From Paraburkholderia sp. Ac-20340 (GTDB taxonomy: Bacteria; Pseudomonadota; Gammaproteobacteria; Burkholderiales; Burkholderiaceae), in the NCBI RefSeq assembly GCF_017104965.1, contig NZ_JAAGPR010000008.1, positions 62,001-126,000 of the forward strand: DNA of 64,000 bases, in the 5' to 3' direction. A model generated the notes under the pieces. That model made no database searches and had not been told where the DNA came from. It worked only from the letters and a program-made list of their open reading frames with translations. The position numbers were made by a program, and so were the translations under genes. Below, piece after piece: positions 58,291 to 64,000 of the stretch. The stretch's first letter is position 1, and the number at the start of each line of letters is the position of its first letter.

Positions 58291-59073
58291 TTACTTCTTC
58301 TTGACCTTCCAGTCGTAATCGACCGTCAGCGGCGCGTGGTCGCTGAACTTGATGTCGCGGAACACATCGGTGCGTTTCGCCGTCGCCGCGATGCCCGGCG
58401 TGGCGATCTGGTAATCGATACGCCAACCCACGTTCTTCGCATACGCCTGACCGCGATTGCTCCACCACGTGTACTGCTCGGGGCGCTGATCGAGCGTGCG
58501 GAACACATCCACGTAACCCACTTCGTCGAACAGTTGCGTGAGCCACGCGCGCTCTTCGGGCAGGCAGCCGGAGTTCTTCTGGTTGCCCTTCCAGTTCTTG
58601 ATGTCGATTTCCTTGTGGACGATGTTCACGTCGCCGCACACGATCACTTCGCGCTCGCGGCTGAGCTCGGCCAGATGCGGCATGAACGCGTCCATGAAGC
58701 GATATTTGGCCTGCTGGCGTTCGTCGCCGCTCGAACCCGACGGCACATACACCGAGATCACCGACAGATTGCCAAAGCGCAGTTCCACATAGCGCCCTTC
58801 GGCGTCGAACTCTTCGCTGCCGAAGCCGATGATGACTTCGTCCGGCTCGCGGCGCGCGTACACGCCCGCGCCGCTGTAGCCCTTCTTCACCGCATGCTGG
58901 AAGTAACCCTTGAAATCGTGCGGCGCGAGGAATTCGGGCGTCATGTCGTCCTGCGAGCACTTGATTTCCTGCACGCAGAGCACGTCGGCGTTCTGTTCGC
59001 CGAACCATTCGAAGAAGCCCTTCTTCGCCGCGGAGCGGATGCCATTGAGGTTCGCGGTGATCACACGCAGCAT
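58291..59073 (-). CDS. xthA: Exodeoxyribonuclease III
   Basis: AP endonuclease and 3'-5' exonuclease for base-excision repair; 260 residues. ITANLNGIRSA, VQEIKCSQ (catalytic Glu), GDVNIVH (Asp/Asn pair) and the closing SDHAPLTVDY with catalytic His are all present. The ATG is at 59073. It is convergent with the M48 gene across 39 bases with no clear terminator. Confidence 0.95.
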   Translation of the reverse strand: MLRVITANLNGIRSAAKKGFFEWFGEQNADVLCVQEIKCSQDDMTPEFLAPHDFKGYFQHAVKKGYSGAGVYARREPDEVIIGFGSEEFDAEGRYVELRFGNLSVISVYVPSGSSGDERQQAKYRFMDAFMPHLAELSREREVIVCGDVNIVHKEIDIKNWKGNQKNSGCLPEERAWLTQLFDEVGYVDVFRTLDQRPEQYTWWSNRGQAYAKNVGWRIDYQIATPGIAATAKRTDVFRDIKFSDHAPLTVDYDWKVKKK

Positions 59074-59144
59074 TTTTCTATCCTTGTTGGGGTTTCGTTT
59101 TCAGGCGATGAAGCAGGTTCGAGCTTGAGTTTCAGGCTTGAACA

Positions 59145-59990
59145 TCACTCGATCTTCATGCCTTCGAGTTCGGGTTTCGCCGGCGGAAATTCGAGCTTCA
59201 GGCCTTCCATCAGGCGCAGCAGCAATTCGGCCACCATGACGTTGCGATGCGTCTTCGAATCGGCGGGAATCACGTACCAGGGCGCGTGCTCGCTCGACGT
59301 GGCCGCGAGCGCGTCGCGATAAGCGGCCTGATAAGCGTCCCAGTGCTTGCGCGCTTCGAGATCGGAGAGATCGAATTTCCAGTGCTTCGAAGGATCGTCG
59401 ATACGCGCCTGGATGCGACGGCGCTGCTCGTCCTTCGAAATGTGCAGCCAGCATTTGATGATGGTCGTGCCGTTTTCCACCAGCATGCGTTCGAAGTCGC
59501 GAATCTGCGCGTAGCGGCGCTCGCATTCGGCCGCGTCGATCTGGCCCATCACGCGCGGCACCAGCACGTCTTCGTAGTGACTGCGGTTGAAGACCGCCAG
59601 TTCGCCGGCGGCCGGGACGTGCATATGCACGCGCCAGAGGTAATCGTGCGACGCCTCGATCGGCGTGGGCGCGCCAAACGGCACGATGCGCAGGCCGAGC
59701 GGATCGACTTCGTGGAACACCCCGCGAATGGTGCCGTCCTTGCCGCTCGTGTCCATGCCCTGCAGCACCAGCAGCACGCGCTGATGACGCTGCGCGTGCA
59801 GACGCTCCTGCAGCACGTCGAGCTTGTCGCCAATCGCGGCGAGCCGCTCGCGATCGCTGTCCTTGCTGCCCGTGGAGAACGGCTTGGCCGACGGGTCGAT
59901 CGCTTCGGGCGAGAAGGCATCGGCCTTCTTGTCGCCGAAATACGGCACGCGGAAATCGTCGAGGTTCGGGGAATTCGGGGACTTCGCCAT
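59145..59990 (-). CDS. ppk2: Polyphosphate kinase 2 family protein
   Basis: PPK2-family kinase of 281 residues that phosphorylates nucleotides with polyphosphate. Walker A GMDTSGKDG (78-86), Walker B FNRSHYED (134-141) and the lid region with ARIDDPSKHWKF are conserved. Single-domain form. Whether it prefers AMP or ADP cannot be decided by eye. It lies 71 bases upstream of xthA on the same strand. Confidence 0.92.
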   Translation of the reverse strand: MAKSPNSPNLDDFRVPYFGDKKADAFSPEAIDPSAKPFSTGSKDSDRERLAAIGDKLDVLQERLHAQRHQRVLLVLQGMDTSGKDGTIRGVFHEVDPLGLRIVPFGAPTPIEASHDYLWRVHMHVPAAGELAVFNRSHYEDVLVPRVMGQIDAAECERRYAQIRDFERMLVENGTTIIKCWLHISKDEQRRRIQARIDDPSKHWKFDLSDLEARKHWDAYQAAYRDALAATSSEHAPWYVIPADSKTHRNVMVAELLLRLMEGLKLEFPPAKPELEGMKIE

Positions 59991-60027
59991 CGCTTCGGTT
60001 CTCCTTGGTCAATCCGCCTCTTCAAGC

Positions 60028-60068
60028 GGCGAGGCGGCGTCGCACAACCTGCACGACGCCGCCTCGCC
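60028..60068. repeat. 15-bp perfect inverted repeat, strong hairpin
   Basis: Arms at 60028-60042 and 60054-60068 are perfectly complementary over 15 bases around an 11-base loop. It lies between gatB (stop at 60098) and ppk2 (start at 59990). No thymine run follows on either strand, so it may be a Rho-dependent or processing structure ending the gatCAB transcript. Confidence 0.75.
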
Positions 60069-60097
60069 AGTCTGCCGCTCGACAGCCCGTCAGACTA

Positions 60098-61573
60098 TCA
60101 GCCCAGCTTCTTCTTCAGCAGTTCGTTGACCTGCTGCGGATTCGCCTTGCCCTTAGTCGCCTTCATGGCCTGGCCGATCAGCGCGTTGAAGGCCTTTTCC
60201 TTGCCCGCGCGGAATTCCTCGACCGACTTCGGGTTCGCGGCGAGCACCTCGTCGATGATCGCTTCGAGCGCGCCGGTATCGGAAATCTGCTTGAGGCCCT
60301 TCGCTTCGATGATGCGGTCCACGGCGCCTTCGTCGGTGGCCTTCTCGTCCCACATCGCCTGGAAGATTTCCTTGGCGATCTTGTTCGAGATCGTGCCGTC
60401 GGCGATACGCGCGAGCAGCAGCGCGAACTGCGCAGCCGAAACCGGCGATGCACCGATGTCCAGACCTTCGCGGTTCAGTTGCGACGAGACTTCGCCCATC
60501 AGCCAGTTCGCGGCGGCCTTCGCCTGCGCGGCGCCTGCCTTGGCGACCACGGCCTCGAAATACGCGGCCATCGCCTTGCTCGACGTCAGCACGTTCGCGT
60601 CGTACGGCGTCACGCCGTATTGCTCGACGAAACGCGTCTGCATCGTGGCCGGCAGTTCGGGCATTTCGCCCTTCACGCGCTCGATCCACGCTGCGTCGAT
60701 CGTGAGCGGCATCAGATCGGGATCGGGGAAATAGCGGTAATCGTGCGCGTCTTCCTTGCTGCGCATCGACCGCGTTTCGCGCTTGTCCGGGTCGTAGAGA
60801 CGCGTTTCCTGCACCACCGTGCCGCCGTCTTCGATCAGCTCGATCTGACGACGCACTTCGTACTGGATGGCTTCTTCGAGGAAGCGGAACGAGTTCAGGT
60901 TCTTGATTTCGGCACGCGTGCCGAACTCCTTCTGACCGACCGGACGCACGGAGACGTTCGCATCGCAACGGAACGAACCTTCCTGCATGTTGCCGTCGCA
61001 GATGCCGAGCCACACGACCAGCGTGTGCAGCGACTTCGCGTAGGCCACGGCTTCCGCCGCGCTGCGCATTTCAGGTTCCGTAACGATTTCGAGCAGCGGC
61101 GTGCCCGCGCGGTTCAGGTCGATCCCCGTCATGCCCGCGAAGTCTTCGTGCAGCGACTTGCCGGCGTCTTCTTCGAGGTGGGCGCGCGTCAGATTGATGG
61201 TCTTTTCGTACGCTTCCTTGCCGGACTTTTCGTTGGCCGGCACCTGGATCGTGATCGTGCCGCCCTGCACGACCGGAATCTCGTACTGGCTGATCTGATA
61301 GCCCTTCGGCAGATCCGGGTAGAAGTAGTTCTTGCGCGCGAAGATGCTGCGCGGCGCGATCGTCGAACCGATCGCGAGACCGAACTGGATCGCGCGCTCG
61401 ACGGCGCCGCGGTTCATCACCGGCAGCACGCCCGGCAACGCGAGATCGACGGGGCAGGCCTGCGTGTTGGCGGCCGCGCCGAACTGCGTCGATGCGCCCG
61501 AGAAGATCTTGGAGACCGTCGACAGCTGCGCGTGCGTCTCAAGACCGATAACGACTTCCCATTGCGTGCTCAT
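60098..61573 (-). CDS. gatB: Asp-tRNA(Asn)/Glu-tRNA(Gln) amidotransferase subunit B
   Basis: Kinase/tRNA-binding subunit of the GatCAB amidotransferase, 491 residues. GLETHAQL at the N-terminus, [13 protein letters not shown] and [20 protein letters not shown] are signatures, followed by the C-terminal GatB/YqeY tail domain. It starts three bases after the gatA stop, so the two are co-translated. The operon fits the use of transamidation to make Asn-tRNA and/or Gln-tRNA. Confidence 0.97.
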   Translation of the reverse strand: MSTQWEVVIGLETHAQLSTVSKIFSGASTQFGAAANTQACPVDLALPGVLPVMNRGAVERAIQFGLAIGSTIAPRSIFARKNYFYPDLPKGYQISQYEIPVVQGGTITIQVPANEKSGKEAYEKTINLTRAHLEEDAGKSLHEDFAGMTGIDLNRAGTPLLEIVTEPEMRSAAEAVAYAKSLHTLVVWLGICDGNMQEGSFRCDANVSVRPVGQKEFGTRAEIKNLNSFRFLEEAIQYEVRRQIELIEDGGTVVQETRLYDPDKRETRSMRSKEDAHDYRYFPDPDLMPLTIDAAWIERVKGEMPELPATMQTRFVEQYGVTPYDANVLTSSKAMAAYFEAVVAKAGAAQAKAAANWLMGEVSSQLNREGLDIGASPVSAAQFALLLARIADGTISNKIAKEIFQAMWDEKATDEGAVDRIIEAKGLKQISDTGALEAIIDEVLAANPKSVEEFRAGKEKAFNALIGQAMKATKGKANPQQVNELLKKKLG

Positions 61574-61576
61574 GCT

Positions 61577-63067
<1,491 letters not shown>

Positions 63068-63237
63068 TGCGTGATTCCTGGAAGATCGTAACGGGGCGGT
63101 CACAACGATCGCACCGTCCGGGAGCGCCTCGCACATGCGCGGGCTGCGCCCCGCCAATTCGGGGGTGGCAACGTTTTCAGAAGTTAAGCTCAGATGACTC
63201 GAACTTCTTCGAAAACGCCGCCAAAATGAGCGTTTGT

Positions 63238-63537
63238 TTACTCAATCACACGCGGGACAAGGTAAAGTCCGTCCTGTACCGCGGGGGCGGGGCGCTGGAA
63301 GGCCTCGCGATCCACGGTTTCGGTTACCGCGTCCTCGCGCAGTCGCAGCGCGACGTCTTCGATCTGTTCGATCGGATGCGCGAGCGGCGCAATACCCGTG
63401 GTGTCCACGGCCTGCATCTGCTCGACGAGCCCGAAGAAGTTATTCAGGCTTTCGAGCGTATTGCTGGCCTCGGCGTCGGCCAGTTCGAGGCGCGCGAGAT
63501 GCGCGATGCGCTTCACATCGGTCAGGGTCAGGGCCAT
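63238..63537 (-). CDS. gatC: Asp-tRNA(Asn)/Glu-tRNA(Gln) amidotransferase subunit C
   Basis: Small stabilising subunit of GatCAB, 99 residues, standard length. [12 protein letters not shown] at the N-terminus and the PLAHPIEQ segment are conserved, with the C-terminal LYLVPRVIE. First gene of gatC-gatA-gatB, divergent from mreB. Confidence 0.95.
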   Translation of the reverse strand: MALTLTDVKRIAHLARLELADAEASNTLESLNNFFGLVEQMQAVDTTGIAPLAHPIEQIEDVALRLREDAVTETVDREAFQRPAPAVQDGLYLVPRVIE

Positions 63538-63919
63538 GCGGTCACCGGAAAAAAATTGAGACTGGAGCAGCGCGCAAAAAACGGTGCTGCAACAGCGATT
63601 TATCGCGCCGGATCCGGGGGCGGAAGAAAGCCTCGACGAGGTCAAAAACTGCCATTCGGATCCTGCAAAACAGGCAAAATTATAAGGTATCATTACGCGT
63701 TCGACTCAAACCCGGACCGCCTTGCACCTGCCTTTCAACCCTGGTCGCAGCAATTTGCGCCCAGCAGGCGCGCAGCGGGGCCGCCTCCGGTAACCATTCC
63801 CGCAGTTTCAGGCTCCTCGCGGCGGCGCTTTCCGCCCGTCCTGAGGCTGTTATTTTTTCCGCTGCCGCCCGTGACCCGCTCGTCCCGTAGGTCGGCCACA
63901 AGCGAGACAGGATTTTTGA
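63538..63919. promoter_or_regulatory. Divergent gatC/mreB promoter region
   Basis: 382 bases. A perfect TATAAT lies on the minus strand at 63684-63679, with TTGAGT 19 bases further (63709-63704), pointing to gatCAB. The mreB promoter is not obvious; a poly-pyrimidine stretch precedes its ATG. No credible gene lies in the interval. Confidence 0.5.
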
Positions 63920-64000
63920 ATGTTCGGTTTTCTGCGTAGCTACTTCTCCAACGATCTCGCGATCGACCTCGGCACCGCCAACACGCTGATCTACATGCGC
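63920..64000 (+). CDS. mreB: Rod shape-determining protein MreB, N-terminal fragment
   Basis: The first 27 codons of the actin-like cell-shape protein; the window ends inside the gene. MFGFLRSYFSNDLAIDLGTANTLIY (read across two segments) contains the amphipathic membrane-binding N-terminus and the phosphate-1 motif DLGTANT. The gatCAB-mreB divergence is conserved in Burkholderiales. Confidence 0.95.
   Translation, partial: MFGFLRSYFSNDLAIDLGTANTLIYMR

Overview
The window is GC-rich and densely coded, with few mobile or foreign-looking stretches. Gene content and order point to the main chromosome of a Burkholderiales bacterium, most likely Burkholderia, Paraburkholderia or Caballeronia. Indicators are metX-metW-ampG-M48-xthA, gatCAB divergent from mreB, argB-HAD-slmA, dapF-DUF484-xerC, dksA-hslV-hslU, a DUF4148 protein and a Tat-exported HiPIP. 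I cannot name a species. I saw no tRNA, rRNA, CRISPR array, insertion sequence or prophage.

Layout. 1-12 kb: metabolic genes (nitronate monooxygenase, dienelactone hydrolase, amidase, HiPIP, LhgO-type oxidase, two small secreted proteins, EEP-family hydrolase, LysE exporter, ferredoxin-NADP reductase) and a NarL-type two-component pair. 12-24 kb: an APC amino-acid permease, then the main accessory block, a molybdenum hydroxylase operon (small, large and FAD subunits, MoxR ATPase, VWA protein, CoxG-like SRPBCC protein, XdhC-like factor). Its large subunit has the form II motif, not the CO-dehydrogenase motif, so its substrate is unknown. It converges on an OxlT-like transporter with a 46-residue partner. 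23.6-34.2 kb: a PepSY membrane protein under a strong Fur box, a DUF3857/transglutaminase protein, an SrkA-like kinase, an MFS exporter, a fatty acid desaturase, an aldo/keto reductase, a DUF3185 protein and a phytanoyl-CoA dioxygenase-like protein.

34.7-64 kb is mostly core: metK divergent from an LpxL-type acyltransferase, dapF-DUF484-xerC, rlmI, a His-rich CobW GTPase behind a Zur-like box, dksA, hslVU, a RegB/RegA-type redox pair, a TPR-glycosyltransferase, argB, a HAD phosphatase, slmA, metXW, ampG, an M48 protease, xthA, ppk2, gatCAB and the start of mreB.

The most notable points are the form II molybdenum hydroxylase operon with its neighbouring transporter pair; the Fur-box PepSY gene; the Zur-box CobW gene beside a DksA with one of four zinc-ligand cysteines; a perfect 20-bp palindrome upstream of the OxlT-like gene; and short perfect tandem duplications recurring just after, or across, stop codons. 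No wholly new multi-gene system is evident.
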